From NCBI GenBank assembly GCA_030041005.1, contig JASHOR010000179.1:1-32353 (forward strand): a DNA stretch of 32,353 bases, in the 5' to 3' direction. Below are positions 7,685 to 16,177 of the stretch, piece by piece. A model generated the notes under the pieces. It was not told where the DNA came from, searched no databases, and worked only from the letters and a program-made list of their open reading frames with translations. Position numbers and translations under genes: made by a program. The number at the start of each line of letters is the position of its first letter. Within the stretch, counting starts at the first letter, position 1. The stretch comes from Xanthobacteraceae bacterium. GTDB taxonomy: Bacteria; Pseudomonadota; Alphaproteobacteria; Rhizobiales; Xanthobacteraceae.

Positions 7685-9070
7685 ATGGCGATCAATACGG
7701 CGATCACGGTTGCGTCGCGGCTCGATCGGCTGCCCGCTTCGCGATATACGCGCAGGCTGGTCACGCTGCTGTCACTCGGCGGCTGGTTCGAGTTCTACGA
7801 TCTGTTCTTCACGGCCTATGTCGCGCTCGGGCTGTTCAAGTCCGGCCTGTTCAAGCCGACCACACAGGGCCTGTTTGATCTGCAAGGCTTTGCCAGCTTC
7901 GTCGCCGCGCTGTTTGCCGGCCTGTTCGTCGGAACAGTCGCCTTCAGCTGGCTGTCCGATCGCTTCGGCCGCCGCTCGATCTTCACCTTCGCGCTGCTCT
8001 GGTATTCGATCGGCGCGTTCGTCATGGCGTTTCAGCACACGCCCGAGGGCATCGATCTGTGGCGGTTCATCGCCAGCATCGGGCTCGGCGTCGAAATCGT
8101 GAATATCGACACCTACCTGTCGGAGCTGGTGCCGAAGGGCCAGCGCGGGCCGGCCTTCGCCTACAACCAGTTCGTCATGTTCACCGCGGTCCCGATCGTC
8201 GCTTTCCTCGCCTGGCAACTGGTGCCGCTGAAGGTTTTCGGCCTGGACGGCTGGCGGTGGGTGGTGATCATCGGCTCGGTCGGCGCGCTGCCGATCTGGT
8301 GGATTCGCCGTAACCTGCCGGAATCGCCGCGGTGGCTCGCCCAGCACGGCCGCCTCGCCGAAGCCGAACGCATCGTCGGCGATCTGGAAAAGAGAGTGCA
8401 ATTTGACACGGGCTCCGAACTGCCGGCGCCGGAGGCGGTTGCCGGGGAGGCCACCGTCAAGGTCGGTGCCTGGAGCGAGATGTGGAGCGCGGCCTATCGC
8501 GGGCGCACCATCATGCTGGTGATCTACAATCTGTTTCAGACCGTCGGCTATTACGGCTTTTCCAGTTGGGTACCGACGCTGTTGATCTCGCAGGGAATAG
8601 GCGTCACCAGATCGCTCGCCTACACCTTCATCATCGCGGTGGCGAATCCGATCGGGCCGCTGATCGGCGTCTATTTCGCCGACCGTTTCGAGCGAAAGTG
8701 GCAGATCGCCTGGGCGGCGATCGGCATCGCGGTGTTCGGATTGCTGTTCGCCTGGCAAACCAGCGCCGTGGGCATCGTCATCTGCGGGCTGTTGATCACG
8801 CTCTGCAACAACTGGCTGTCGTTCTCGTTTCATGCCTACCAGGCGGAGCTTTATCCGACCCGCATCCGCGCCCAGGCCGTGGGCTTCGTCTATTCGTGGA
8901 GCCGCTTCTCCGCGATCTTTTCCGGCTTCATCATCGCCTTCTTCCTCGGCCATTACGGCACGTTCGGCGTATTCGGCTTCATCGCCGGCGCCATGGTGGT
9001 GGTGGTCGCGGTGATCGCCGGCTTCGGACCGGCGGTGACCCGGCGGCGGCTGGAAGCGATCGCGACTTAG
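7685..9070 (+). CDS. MFS transporter (metabolite:H+ symporter type)
   Basis: 461 residues, starting MAINTAITVASRLDRLPASR. About twelve membrane segments. After helix 2 there is the MFS loop motif in the form SWLSDRFGRRSIFTF, and the end of the first half carries RRNLPESPRWLAQHGR, the PESPRWL motif of the sugar-porter/organic-acid branch. GGWFEFYDLFFTAY in helix 1 contains acidic residues typical of proton-coupled transporters of aromatic or organic acids. Being on the same strand as the 3-hydroxybenzoate hydroxylase-like gene suggests an aromatic acid substrate, but the 440-bp gap with hairpins argues against simple co-transcription. Substrate unknown. Confidence 0.85.
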   Translation: MAINTAITVASRLDRLPASRYTRRLVTLLSLGGWFEFYDLFFTAYVALGLFKSGLFKPTTQGLFDLQGFASFVAALFAGLFVGTVAFSWLSDRFGRRSIFTFALLWYSIGAFVMAFQHTPEGIDLWRFIASIGLGVEIVNIDTYLSELVPKGQRGPAFAYNQFVMFTAVPIVAFLAWQLVPLKVFGLDGWRWVVIIGSVGALPIWWIRRNLPESPRWLAQHGRLAEAERIVGDLEKRVQFDTGSELPAPEAVAGEATVKVGAWSEMWSAAYRGRTIMLVIYNLFQTVGYYGFSSWVPTLLISQGIGVTRSLAYTFIIAVANPIGPLIGVYFADRFERKWQIAWAAIGIAVFGLLFAWQTSAVGIVICGLLITLCNNWLSFSFHAYQAELYPTRIRAQAVGFVYSWSRFSAIFSGFIIAFFLGHYGTFGVFGFIAGAMVVVVAVIAGFGPAVTRRRLEAIAT

Positions 9071-9097
9071 ACCATGATCCGATCGGACGACGATTTG

Positions 9098-9230
9098 CGT
9101 CGTCATTGCGAGGAGCCCCAGCGGGGCGACGAAGCAATCAAAATTTGATTTTTTCGGCGCTGGATTGCTTCGCTGAGTCTGTCATCGGACCGCGCGACTT
9201 GGCGCGGGTCCGTCGGCTCGCAACGACGAT
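9098..9230. repeat. Intergenic palindromic (BIME-like) repeat
   Basis: Outer arms CGTCATTGCGAG (9101-9112) and CTCGCAACGACG (9217-9228) pair with one mismatch. Inner arms GCGACGAAGCAATC (9126-9139) and GATTGCTTCGC (9163-9173) also pair. This is the pattern of the abundant dispersed palindromes in Bradyrhizobium-type genomes (memory). It fills most of the gap between the convergent MFS and rfbA genes and could end transcription from both sides. Confidence 0.75.
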
Positions 9231-9256
9231 TCAATCTGATCGGGCTCTGCCATAAG

Positions 9257-10123
9257 CTACCGCAAATTTTCCAGGAGCCGCTGGGCATAGAGCGTCTTGC
9301 CGGCCTTGGCGGCCAGTTCTTTGAGCTGTTCGGCGCCGATCCAGCCGTTGTGGAAGGCGACTTCGTCCGGGGCGCAGACCAACTGGCCCTGCCGGCGCTG
9401 CAGCACGCGGACGAATTCGGCGGCTTCGATCAGCGAATCGTGCGTGCCGGCATCGAACCAGGCGAAGCCGCGGCCGAGCCGCTCGACCGTAAGGCCGCGC
9501 TGGCGCATGTAGAGAACATTGAGATCGGTGATTTCCAGTTCCCCGCGCGCCGACGGCTTGAGCCTTCCGGCCAGATCGACCACGTCGTCGTCGTAGAAAT
9601 ACAGGCCAATCGACACCCAGTTCGATTTGGGATGTTGCGGCTTCTCCTCGATCGAGAGCACTTCATTGTTGTCGTCGAACTCGATCACGCCGTAACGCTG
9701 CGGCTCCTCGACCCAATAGGAGAAGATCGTGGCGCCCTGCCGCGCGGAGGCGCGGCGCAGCGCGTCAGGCAAGCCGTGGCCGTAGAGAATGTTGTCGCCG
9801 AGGATGAGGCATGAGGACTCGCCGCGGACAAAATCGGCGCCGATGAGGAAGGCCTGCGCGATGCCCGCGGGCTCCGGCTGCTCGGCATATTCGAAGGCAA
9901 GTCCCCATTGCCTGCCGGTCCCGAGCAGATGCTTGAAGGCGGCCTGATCCTGCGGCGTCGTGATGATGAGGATGTCGCGGATGCCGGCCAGCATCAGCGC
10001 CGACAGCGGATAGTAGATCATCGGCTTGTCGTAAACCGGCAGGAGCTGCTTGGACGTCACCAGGGTGAGCGGATGCAGCCGCGTGCCGGCGCCGCCGGCG
10101 AGGATGATGCCCTTACGCGACAC
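9257..10123 (-). CDS. rfbA: Glucose-1-phosphate thymidylyltransferase
   Basis: 288 residues from a GTG at 10123 (reads [19 protein letters not shown] after the start), the usual RfbA length. The nucleotide-binding loop LAGGAGTRLHPLT, the substrate segment VYDKPMIYYPLS, the metal-site stretch LILGDNILYG, and EKPQHPKSNW are all present. It makes dTDP-glucose from dTTP and glucose 1-phosphate, the first step of dTDP-L-rhamnose synthesis. It overlaps the end of rfbD by 11 bp and is the last gene of the operon. The open frame continues far upstream, but that part is antisense-like filler inside rfbD. Function confident. Confidence 0.95.
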   Translation of the reverse strand: MSRKGIILAGGAGTRLHPLTLVTSKQLLPVYDKPMIYYPLSALMLAGIRDILIITTPQDQAAFKHLLGTGRQWGLAFEYAEQPEPAGIAQAFLIGADFVRGESSCLILGDNILYGHGLPDALRRASARQGATIFSYWVEEPQRYGVIEFDDNNEVLSIEEKPQHPKSNWVSIGLYFYDDDVVDLAGRLKPSARGELEITDLNVLYMRQRGLTVERLGRGFAWFDAGTHDSLIEAAEFVRVLQRRQGQLVCAPDEVAFHNGWIGAEQLKELAAKAGKTLYAQRLLENLR

Positions 10124-11036
10124 GGTGTTCGGACTTGTTTTCGGATTGGCGCTCGGTGTCTTGCCCCGACGCGGCGACCAGACGCGTCGTCGCATCGACG
10201 CCCACGGTCCAGTGTCGCGGCAGGAAGCCGAATGTGTCAACAAACAAACGGCAATCAAGGCACGAATTGGCCGGCCGCTTCGCCGCGGTCGGATAATCCG
10301 CGGTCCCGATCGGCACCAGACGCGGAATGCGGCCGGTGATCGGCGCCGCGGCGGCGACGATACGGCTGGCAAAACCATGCCAGGTCGTGACGCCGGCGGC
10401 GGTGAAATGATAGGTTCCGGCGAGGGCGCGATCGTGCTGAAAGACCGACGCCGCGTTGAGAATGGCCTCCGCCAGTTCGCCGGCGGACGTCGGGCTGCCC
10501 TGCTGGTCGGCGACGATGCGCAGCTCCTCGCGGGTCGCCGCAAGGCGAAGAACGGTCTTGAGGAAATTGTGGCCGAACTCGCTGTAAACCCAGGCGGTGC
10601 GCAGGATGATGTGGTTTTTCAGAACGGCGCGCACGGCGTCTTCGCCGGCCGCCTTGGTGCGGCCGTACACGTTGATCGGACAGACCGGATCGCTCTCGCG
10701 ATAGGCGCCGTCCTTGCGGCCGTCGAAGACATAATCCGTCGAGACGTGCACGAGCGGCAGATCGACGGCGGCGCAAGCGGTCGCCACCGTTGCAGCGCCG
10801 ATCTCGTTGGCCTGACGCGCCGCTTCGGTCTCGCTCTCGGCGAGATCGACCTTGGTGTAGGCGGCGGCGTTCACCACGAGGCTCGGCTTCCAGCGCGCCA
10901 GCGCCGCGGCGACCGCGGCAGCGTCGGCGATGTCGGCTTGCGCATGCGACAATGCCTGCAGCGCGATCGCGCGCGTGGACGCGGCGTGCGTCAGCTCCCG
11001 CCCCAACTGGCCATGGCCGCCGAACACGACGATCAC
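10113..11036 (-). CDS. rfbD: dTDP-4-dehydrorhamnose reductase
   Basis: 307 residues from the GTG at 11036, which overlaps the rfbB stop as GTGA (4 bp). Rossmann motif FGGHGQLG near the N-terminus, SDR-type motifs VSTDYVFDG and YGRTK (catalytic Tyr and Lys), then [10 protein letters not shown] and DQQGSPTSA, all typical of RfbD. It catalyses the last step to dTDP-L-rhamnose with NADPH. A longer frame up to 11576 is open but lies inside rfbB in another frame; the overlap start and the position of the Rossmann motif fix the GTG. Translation is likely coupled to rfbB. Confidence 0.95.
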   Translation of the reverse strand: MIVVFGGHGQLGRELTHAASTRAIALQALSHAQADIADAAAVAAALARWKPSLVVNAAAYTKVDLAESETEAARQANEIGAATVATACAAVDLPLVHVSTDYVFDGRKDGAYRESDPVCPINVYGRTKAAGEDAVRAVLKNHIILRTAWVYSEFGHNFLKTVLRLAATREELRIVADQQGSPTSAGELAEAILNAASVFQHDRALAGTYHFTAAGVTTWHGFASRIVAAAAPITGRIPRLVPIGTADYPTAAKRPANSCLDCRLFVDTFGFLPRHWTVGVDATTRLVAASGQDTERQSENKSEHRVA

Positions 11037-12094
11037 GCCGGCACCCCCAAACGTTCGCCGGCATAGACGTTGTCGCGGATCGCCTGCCACCAGGCGCGAT
11101 TTTGCAGATACCATTCCACGGTCTTGCGCAGGCCGCTCTCGAACGTTTCGCGCGGCTGCCAGCCAAGCTCGGTGCAGATGCGGGTGGCGTCGATGGCGTA
11201 GCGCAGGTCGTGGCCGGGACGATCGGGGACGAAAGCGATCAGAGTCTCGCGCCTGCCGATGCGCGGGTCCGGGGCAAGTTCGTCGAGCAGCGCGCACACC
11301 CCCCGCACCACATCGAGATTGCTCCGCTCGCCCTGACCGCCGATGCAGTAGGTTTCTCCAGGCAGGCCGCGGCCGACGACGCTTGCCAGCGCCCGCGCAT
11401 GGTCCTCGACGTAAAGCCAGTCGCGCACGTTGCCGCCGTCGCCATAAACCGGCAGCGCCGCTCCTTCGAGGCCATTGATGATCGTCAGCGGAATAAGCTT
11501 TTCCGGAAAATGATACGGACCGTAATTGTTGGAGCAGTTGGTGATCAGCACCGGCAGCCCATACGTGTGGTGCCACGCTCGCACCAGATGATCGGATGCC
11601 GCCTTCGACGCCGAATAAGGCGAGCGCGGGGCGTAGGCGCTCGCCTCGCTGAATGAACCGTGCGCGTCCAGAGAACCGAACACCTCGTCGGTCGAAATAT
11701 GATGGAAGCGAAAAGTGCTCCGCGCGCTTTTCGGCAGCGCGCGCCAGTAGCCGAGCGCAGTTTCCAAGAGCGTGTAGGTGCCGACGATATTGGTCTGGAT
11801 GAACGGGGCCGGACCGTCGATCGACCGATCGACATGGCTTTCGGCGGCCAGGTGCATCACCACGTCCGGACGATACCCGGAAAAGACGTCCTGCATTGTC
11901 GCGGCATCGGCGATGTCGGCGCGCACGAAGGAATAACGCGGATTGTCGGCGACCGGTTCGAGCGATGCCAGATTGCCGGCGTAAGTGAGCTTGTCGACCA
12001 CGCAGACGCGATAATCGGTCTCACAAATAAGATGGCGGACGACGGCAGACCCGATGAAGCCCGCGCCCCCGGTGATGAGAAATCGCTTCGTCAT
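11033..12094 (-). CDS. rfbB: dTDP-glucose 4,6-dehydratase
   Basis: 353 residues, ATG at 12094 overlapping the rfbC stop by 4 bp. It starts [20 protein letters not shown] with the NAD-binding GGAGFIG motif. HISTDEVFG holds the catalytic Thr-Asp-Glu and [10 protein letters not shown] the Tyr and Lys. [18 protein letters not shown] is a signature of this family. It converts dTDP-glucose to dTDP-4-keto-6-deoxyglucose. Length is normal. Confidence 0.96.
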   Translation of the reverse strand: MTKRFLITGGAGFIGSAVVRHLICETDYRVCVVDKLTYAGNLASLEPVADNPRYSFVRADIADAATMQDVFSGYRPDVVMHLAAESHVDRSIDGPAPFIQTNIVGTYTLLETALGYWRALPKSARSTFRFHHISTDEVFGSLDAHGSFSEASAYAPRSPYSASKAASDHLVRAWHHTYGLPVLITNCSNNYGPYHFPEKLIPLTIINGLEGAALPVYGDGGNVRDWLYVEDHARALASVVGRGLPGETYCIGGQGERSNLDVVRGVCALLDELAPDPRIGRRETLIAFVPDRPGHDLRYAIDATRICTELGWQPRETFESGLRKTVEWYLQNRAWWQAIRDNVYAGERLGVPA

Positions 12095-12660
12095 CGCCCG
12101 GCATCATAGCGGAACGGCGACGTGAAGTCAGCAAAACGAGGCAGTCTGCGGTCCTTGTCGGAGAGCACCGCATCGGCGGGCGAAACCGGCCAGCCGATGC
12201 CGAGCGTCGGATCGTCCCAGATAAGCCCCTGCTCGCATTCCGGCGCGTAATAATCGTCGACCTTGTAGGCCACTTCGGTATCGTCCTCGAGCGTGCAGTA
12301 GCCGTGAGCAAAGCCGCGCGGGACGAATATTTGTTCGCCGCCCTGCGCCGTCAGTGTCAGCGCAACCCACCTGCCGTAACTCGGCGAGCCGGCGCGCAGA
12401 TCGACGGCCACATCGTAAATACTGCCGCACAGGACGCGCACGAGCTTGGCCTGTACCTTCGGCGGCACCTGAAAGTGCAGCGCCCGCACCGTGCCGCGCT
12501 TGCGCGAGCGCGCCTGGTTGTCCTGCACGAACTCGGTTTTCAGTCCGGCGGCGTTCGCCGCGCGCGCGTTGTAGGTCTCGACAAAATAGCCGCGCGCGTC
12601 GTGAAGAAACCGCGGCTTGAACAGCAGCACGCCGGGAATCGCAGTCGCCTCGACTTCCAT
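12091..12660 (-). CDS. rfbC: dTDP-4-dehydrorhamnose 3,5-epimerase
   Basis: 189 residues from the ATG at 12660 ([19 protein letters not shown]). A GTG at 12669, overlapping the upstream hydrolase stop as GTGA, gives three more residues and is an equal candidate; neither has a good ribosome site. Family motifs: [27 protein letters not shown] (catalytic His), [19 protein letters not shown]. It makes dTDP-4-keto-L-rhamnose. The order C-B-D-A with overlaps of 4, 4 and 11 bp shows one operon. Confidence 0.94.
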   Translation of the reverse strand: MEVEATAIPGVLLFKPRFLHDARGYFVETYNARAANAAGLKTEFVQDNQARSRKRGTVRALHFQVPPKVQAKLVRVLCGSIYDVAVDLRAGSPSYGRWVALTLTAQGGEQIFVPRGFAHGYCTLEDDTEVAYKVDDYYAPECEQGLIWDDPTLGIGWPVSPADAVLSDKDRRLPRFADFTSPFRYDAGR

Positions 12661-12665
12661 GAGTA

Positions 12666-13565
12666 TCACGCCAGCGGCGGCATCGGCGGCCCGGGCATCG
12701 GCGGACTTGGCGGCAGGCCTGTCGTTTCGATGGTCTTTTTGAAGTCCACAATGCGGGCAAGCATGTTTTCAGCCGTTTGCTTGCTTGGGTGGAGATCCCA
12801 ATAGTCCATTCGCGGCAAGAGCTCGCGGAGCTGTTGCGCGCCCGATGTGGAATGCGAGGCGTCGTCGCCGGGCCAGATCGATGCCGGAACGTCGATTGTC
12901 ATCAGCTCTTGCGGCGGCGGGCCCGACACGAACGTGTCCGGAAACATGGCATCCCGGCTCTGCGTCAGAAGTCGCAGATAGCCATCGAGCTCCTGCCGCA
13001 CGAAGCGCTCCGCAAACCCGGCGTCATTGGCAATGGTCGTGGCCCACGGCCCGGCTTCCGGATCGCGCATGAAGTTCTGGCCCTTCGCCCGCAGGCGCAC
13101 GGCTTCGAGGCCGTGCCGGCCGGCGTAGGCGATGTGCCGGTTGAAGAAGGCATGCATGCGGTTCTTCCATCGATGACCGCCGACCGGCTGCGCCAGGATC
13201 ATCGCCGTGCACGCTTCCGGGTACAGGCTGGCGAATTGCGTCGCCACGGCAACGCCCATGCACACGCCGAGCACATAGGCGCGCTCGGCTGATAAATGTT
13301 CGAGCAACAGCTTGGCGTGCCGGGCGAAGAGCTTCCACGTCAGCAATTCGAGCCGGCCGCCCGACTGACCGGCCTCCCTGCGGTCATAGGCAATCACCGT
13401 GAAGTGCCTGGACAACGCCTCCACGGCGTTCATATCGTTCCATTTGTCGTGCTTCCAGCTCTGCAGCGTGGAATCGAAGGCGCGCGGGGCCAGCATGAGC
13501 AGAGGCGGGCCCGATCCCTGCTTGACATAATGTGTCTTGATACCGTCGAGCGTGGCGAACGGCAT
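12666..13565 (-). CDS. Alpha/beta hydrolase with a cysteine at the nucleophile elbow
   Basis: 299 residues from the ATG at 13565, preceded by GGAGAGG; the frame is open to 13646 but lacks a better start. Opening PFATLDGIKTHYVKQGSGPP and LLMLAPRAFDS (oxyanion side), AYDRREAGQSGG, then the elbow LGVCMGVAVATQFASLYP, where Gly-x-Cys-x-Gly (codon TGC, 13260-13262) replaces the usual Gly-x-Ser-x-Gly. The likely acid and base lie in PGDDASHST and LHPSK. Cys nucleophiles are known in dienelactone hydrolases and some transferases of this fold. The tail is Pro/Gly rich. It ends at or within the rfbC start region, so it is the first gene of the rhamnose operon, but a role in rhamnose synthesis is not evident. 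Confidence 0.82.
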   Translation of the reverse strand: MPFATLDGIKTHYVKQGSGPPLLMLAPRAFDSTLQSWKHDKWNDMNAVEALSRHFTVIAYDRREAGQSGGRLELLTWKLFARHAKLLLEHLSAERAYVLGVCMGVAVATQFASLYPEACTAMILAQPVGGHRWKNRMHAFFNRHIAYAGRHGLEAVRLRAKGQNFMRDPEAGPWATTIANDAGFAERFVRQELDGYLRLLTQSRDAMFPDTFVSGPPPQELMTIDVPASIWPGDDASHSTSGAQQLRELLPRMDYWDLHPSKQTAENMLARIVDFKKTIETTGLPPSPPMPGPPMPPLA

Positions 13566-13787
13566 GGTCAGCCCCTCTCCTGCACAGGAACGAGTTTTTG
13601 CACAACGGCCGTCACCGGCCGAACCCGGACCGTTCCGAAGGGCCAAGTCTGCGGGCGACGGTTCGCATCAATCAAGCGTCTCTCTCTCTTGCAACCCGGA
13701 CATTGCGGACTCATGACGCCGACAACGTCAAGAACTTCAATCGGAACGGCTCTTCCTGAAGCGCGATCGCGGCTTATCTTTTGAGTT

Positions 13788-14018
13788 ATGAGGAAGACAT
13801 TCAAGGCGGGCGATCGCGTGAGTTGGAACTCGGAAGCCGGCCGCGTCAGCGGCACGATCGTGAGAGTGCATACCGCAGACGTGAACTTCAAGGGTTATAT
13901 TCACCATGCCACAAGCGACGACCCGCAGTACGAGATCAAGAGCGAGAGAACCGACCATGTCGCCTTGCACAAGGCCCGCGTGTTGCGGCGTCTTCGGCGT
14001 TCTGCGGTCGCGTCTTGA
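13788..14018 (+). CDS. Small Tudor-like DUF2945 protein
   Basis: 76 residues. KAGDRVSWNSEAGRVSGTIVR followed later by DDPQYEIKSERT and HK matches the DUF2945 family (hypervirulence-associated protein Tudor domain): a small beta-barrel with GD-V-W-S at the start and DDPQY-KS in the middle. The role is unknown; a nucleic-acid or peptide contact is guessed from the fold. It lies 222 bp from the divergent hydrolase gene and 36 bp before the DUF488 gene, so the two small genes may form one transcript. A short Arg-rich tail ends it. Confidence 0.78.
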   Translation: MRKTFKAGDRVSWNSEAGRVSGTIVRVHTADVNFKGYIHHATSDDPQYEIKSERTDHVALHKARVLRRLRRSAVAS

Positions 14019-14054
14019 GCGAATCGATCGGCGCAGCATCCATGCGCGGGGACC

Positions 14055-14627
14055 ATGGCAAATCCGTTCTTCACCATAGGCCATTCGACTCGGGCGCTCG
14101 GCGCCTTCGTCGGCTTGCTGAGGGAAGCCGATGTCAGGCTCGTCGTCGATGTTCGCACCGTTCCGCGCTCTCGCAGCAACCCGCAATACGACAGCAATGC
14201 GCTCGCCGCCTCGCTATCCGAATTTCACATCGGTTACGAGCACATCGCCGCCCTCGGCGGCCTGCGCGGCCGCCAGCCGGAGGTGCCGCCGGCCACCAAC
14301 GGATACTGGGAAAACCAGAGCTTTCATAATTATGCCGACTATGCCGCGAGCGAGGGCTTTCGATTGGGCCTCGACCGCTTGCGCAAGATGGGACACCGCG
14401 AACGCTGCACCATCATGTGCGCGGAAACGCTGTGGTGGCGATGTCACCGGCGAATCATCGCGGATTACTTGATCGCCGCAGGCGAGACGGTTCTTCATAT
14501 TCTCGGACCCGGGCAGATCAAGCCGGCGGAGCTGACGCCGGCGGCAAGGCTTTGGCCCGACGGAATGCTCACCTATCCGGCCGCCGTGCCGGACTCGATG
14601 TCCGCCACGAGCTCTTGTCCGACATAG
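14055..14627 (+). CDS. DUF488 family protein
   Basis: 190 residues. Family motifs are clear: FFTIGHSTR at the start, VVDVRTVPRSRSNPQY, GYEHIAALGGLRG, and MCAETLWWRCHRRIIADYL, where Cys-Ala-Glu and Cys-His-Arg are the conserved polar pair of DUF488. The biochemical role of the family is not settled; a nuclease-like or regulatory role has been suggested by context in other genomes. Start chosen at the ATG at 14055, with GGGGAC as a weak ribosome site. It converges with nnrS. Confidence 0.88.
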   Translation: MANPFFTIGHSTRALGAFVGLLREADVRLVVDVRTVPRSRSNPQYDSNALAASLSEFHIGYEHIAALGGLRGRQPEVPPATNGYWENQSFHNYADYAASEGFRLGLDRLRKMGHRERCTIMCAETLWWRCHRRIIADYLIAAGETVLHILGPGQIKPAELTPAARLWPDGMLTYPAAVPDSMSATSSCPT

Positions 14628-14638
14628 ACAGCCGCGAT

Positions 14639-14658
14639 CGGCCCGCGGCCGCGGGCCG
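14639..14658. terminator. Perfect 20-bp GC palindrome between convergent genes
   Basis: CGGCCCGCGGCCGCGGGCCG is its own reverse complement and is flanked by GCGATC and GCGGATCGG, which extend the pairing imperfectly. It lies 12 bp after the DUF488 stop and about 120 bp past the nnrS stop. It could act as a two-way terminator, but there is no T-run and a perfect palindrome has no loop of its own. Confidence 0.35.
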
Positions 14659-14776
14659 CGGATCGGCCGGAAGCCGCTTCTGCGCAATCGTGAAACTCAA
14701 GCGGCATGGCAGCGGGATAAGCTTTGCGAACGTCCGGGAGATCACAAGCGACGGCAGGACACCCGCCACCGCGTTG

Positions 14777-15970
14777 CTATGCCCGAACCGGGCGCCGTGG
14801 CTGCGACAACAGCGGGGCGTAGCCGACGACAAACAGCCAGAACGCCGCGATCCACGCGGCAGCCGCGGCCTGCAGCAGCGCGGCTTCGGCATGAAATGCA
14901 AACGCCGCGGCGACGCGGAGCAGAGCGCCGATCAGCACCGCGGCATAAATGGCCTCCGTCATCGGCCCCGCGGTCAGCCGATGGCCGGCGTGACCGAGGC
15001 TCGCGCGTGTCATGATCGCCAGTGTCATTGTGCCGATGGCGCCGGCCGTCCAGACATGAATGCCTGCGCTCACCGGGACGATGAGCGGAAAGAAAATTGC
15101 GCCGGCCATGACGAGAAAGCCGAGCGGAATGAACGCATAGCCGACGTGAAGAACGACGACCAGGCGGTCACGCAGCGTGCGGTCTCCGGCCCAGCGCGCC
15201 AGTCGAGCCGCCTGCGCCAGTCCCGCCGTCGCCATCAGAACCGCCGTGGCGGTCGAGCCCGGATCGGCGACCCACGTTGCCAGCGCCAGCAGCGAAAGAC
15301 CCAGCACTGCGATGTCGAACCGCCCGAATGGCGTCGGCAGCCGGCCGGGATTCTCTCGCATCAACCAATTGTGCGTGAAGCTCGGAATGACGCGGCCACC
15401 AATCAGCGAAATCAGCATGATGGCGGCGGCAATACCGACACGGGTGCCGAACGCCGCCGTCCCGGTCTCGTAATCCTCGATGTGGAAAATCACGTTGCCG
15501 GCGAGAAAAACCAGGATGATCAGGATCGGCGGCAGGCTGCGCCAGTTACGGACGGCCATCACCTCGCGGGCGGTGACGGCGAACACCAGAAGCAGAAACA
15601 GAACATCAATGACGCCGGCGGCAGGCGCGCCGACGATCGCCGAGACACAGACCGCCACGCGACCCGCGAGCCACACGACGACCAGGACAGCCAGAACACC
15701 GCCCCGAAGCGGCGGCCGCCCGGTCCAATTCGGAATCGCGGTCAACAGAAAGCCGGCCATGACCGCCGGCAAATACCCGTACAGCATCTCATGGATGTGC
15801 CAATCGAGCGGCGAGAAGGTCGTGGGGAGCGCGATATCGCCGAAATAAAGCGGCACCCAGATCAGGATGCCGAGACCGGCATAGAGGGCGCCGGCGAGGA
15901 AGAACGGCCGAAAGCCGTAGCTGAAAAGGGCGGGGCCGGCGTAGGCGCCGAGAGGAGGAATTGGTGTCAT
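14777..15970 (-). CDS. nnrS: NnrS-family haem/copper membrane protein
   Basis: 397 residues with about twelve hydrophobic helices. Typical NnrS features: LFSYGFRPFFLAGALYAG at the first helix, DWHIHEMLYGYLPAVMAGFLLTAIPNW with conserved His residues, GGRVIPSFTHNWL, and THASLGH-type motif TRASLGHAGHRL near the C-terminus. NnrS is a membrane protein linked to nitric oxide resistance and denitrification regulons. No nir, nor or nsrR gene is in the window. The start codon directly abuts the 15-bp tandem repeats; the last repeat supplies AAGGA seven bases before it. Confidence 0.88.
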   Translation of the reverse strand: MTPIPPLGAYAGPALFSYGFRPFFLAGALYAGLGILIWVPLYFGDIALPTTFSPLDWHIHEMLYGYLPAVMAGFLLTAIPNWTGRPPLRGGVLAVLVVVWLAGRVAVCVSAIVGAPAAGVIDVLFLLLVFAVTAREVMAVRNWRSLPPILIILVFLAGNVIFHIEDYETGTAAFGTRVGIAAAIMLISLIGGRVIPSFTHNWLMRENPGRLPTPFGRFDIAVLGLSLLALATWVADPGSTATAVLMATAGLAQAARLARWAGDRTLRDRLVVVLHVGYAFIPLGFLVMAGAIFFPLIVPVSAGIHVWTAGAIGTMTLAIMTRASLGHAGHRLTAGPMTEAIYAAVLIGALLRVAAAFAFHAEAALLQAAAAAWIAAFWLFVVGYAPLLSQPRRPVRA

Positions 15971-16113
15971 GGTTCCTTGTCAAATGGTTTCTTGGCGAGC
16001 GGTTTCTTGGCGAGCGGTTCCTTGACGAACGGTTCCTTGGCGAACGAGATGAGGACGTCCTCATAGCGCGCAGGACGTGGTCTTACCACGATCGATCGAA
16101 GCAGACATCTCAT
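15967..16113 (-). CDS. Possible 48-residue leader ORF with pentapeptide repeats
   Basis: From an ATG at 16113 the frame reads MRCLLRSIVVRPRPARYEDV then LISFAKEPFVKEP and ends in a TGA that overlaps the nnrS ATG by 4 bp (ATGA). Its C-terminal half is five pentapeptides: FAKEP, FVKEP, LAKKP, LAKKP, FDKEP. Lys and Pro are constant and the other changes are mostly conservative, which argues weakly for this frame being translated. Other frames through the repeat are open too. The overlap suggests translational coupling to nnrS. No family recognised. Confidence 0.3.
   Translation of the reverse strand: MRCLLRSIVVRPRPARYEDVLISFAKEPFVKEPLAKKPLAKKPFDKEP
15971..16045. repeat. Five tandem 15-bp repeats directly before nnrS
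   Basis: Five units of 15 bp: GGTTCCTTGTCAAAT, GGTTTCTTGGCGAGC (twice), GGTTCCTTGACGAAC, GGTTCCTTGGCGAAC. On the nnrS strand each unit contains AAGGAA or AAGAAA, so each carries a ribosome-site-like core. The block touches the nnrS start codon. Confidence 0.95.
16049..16064. promoter_or_regulatory. Perfect 16-bp palindrome upstream of nnrS
   Basis: ATGAGGACGTCCTCAT is fully self-complementary and lies 79 bp upstream of the nnrS ATG, just outside the tandem repeats. A second short inverted repeat, CGTGGT-CTT-ACCACG, is at 16076-16090. Either could be an operator; I do not recognise the regulator, and neither fits the FNR/NnrR consensus. Confidence 0.35.
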
Positions 16114-16177
16114 GCCTTCGCGTTGGGCGATCGATCGACGTGAAAAGGGTATCCTGATCGACCCTGCGGAAGTCCGA

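Noticed and set aside
14417-16066. 549-codon open frame on the plus strand
   Set aside because: Antisense to nnrS; extreme Arg/Gln/Asp composition and no recognisable domain.
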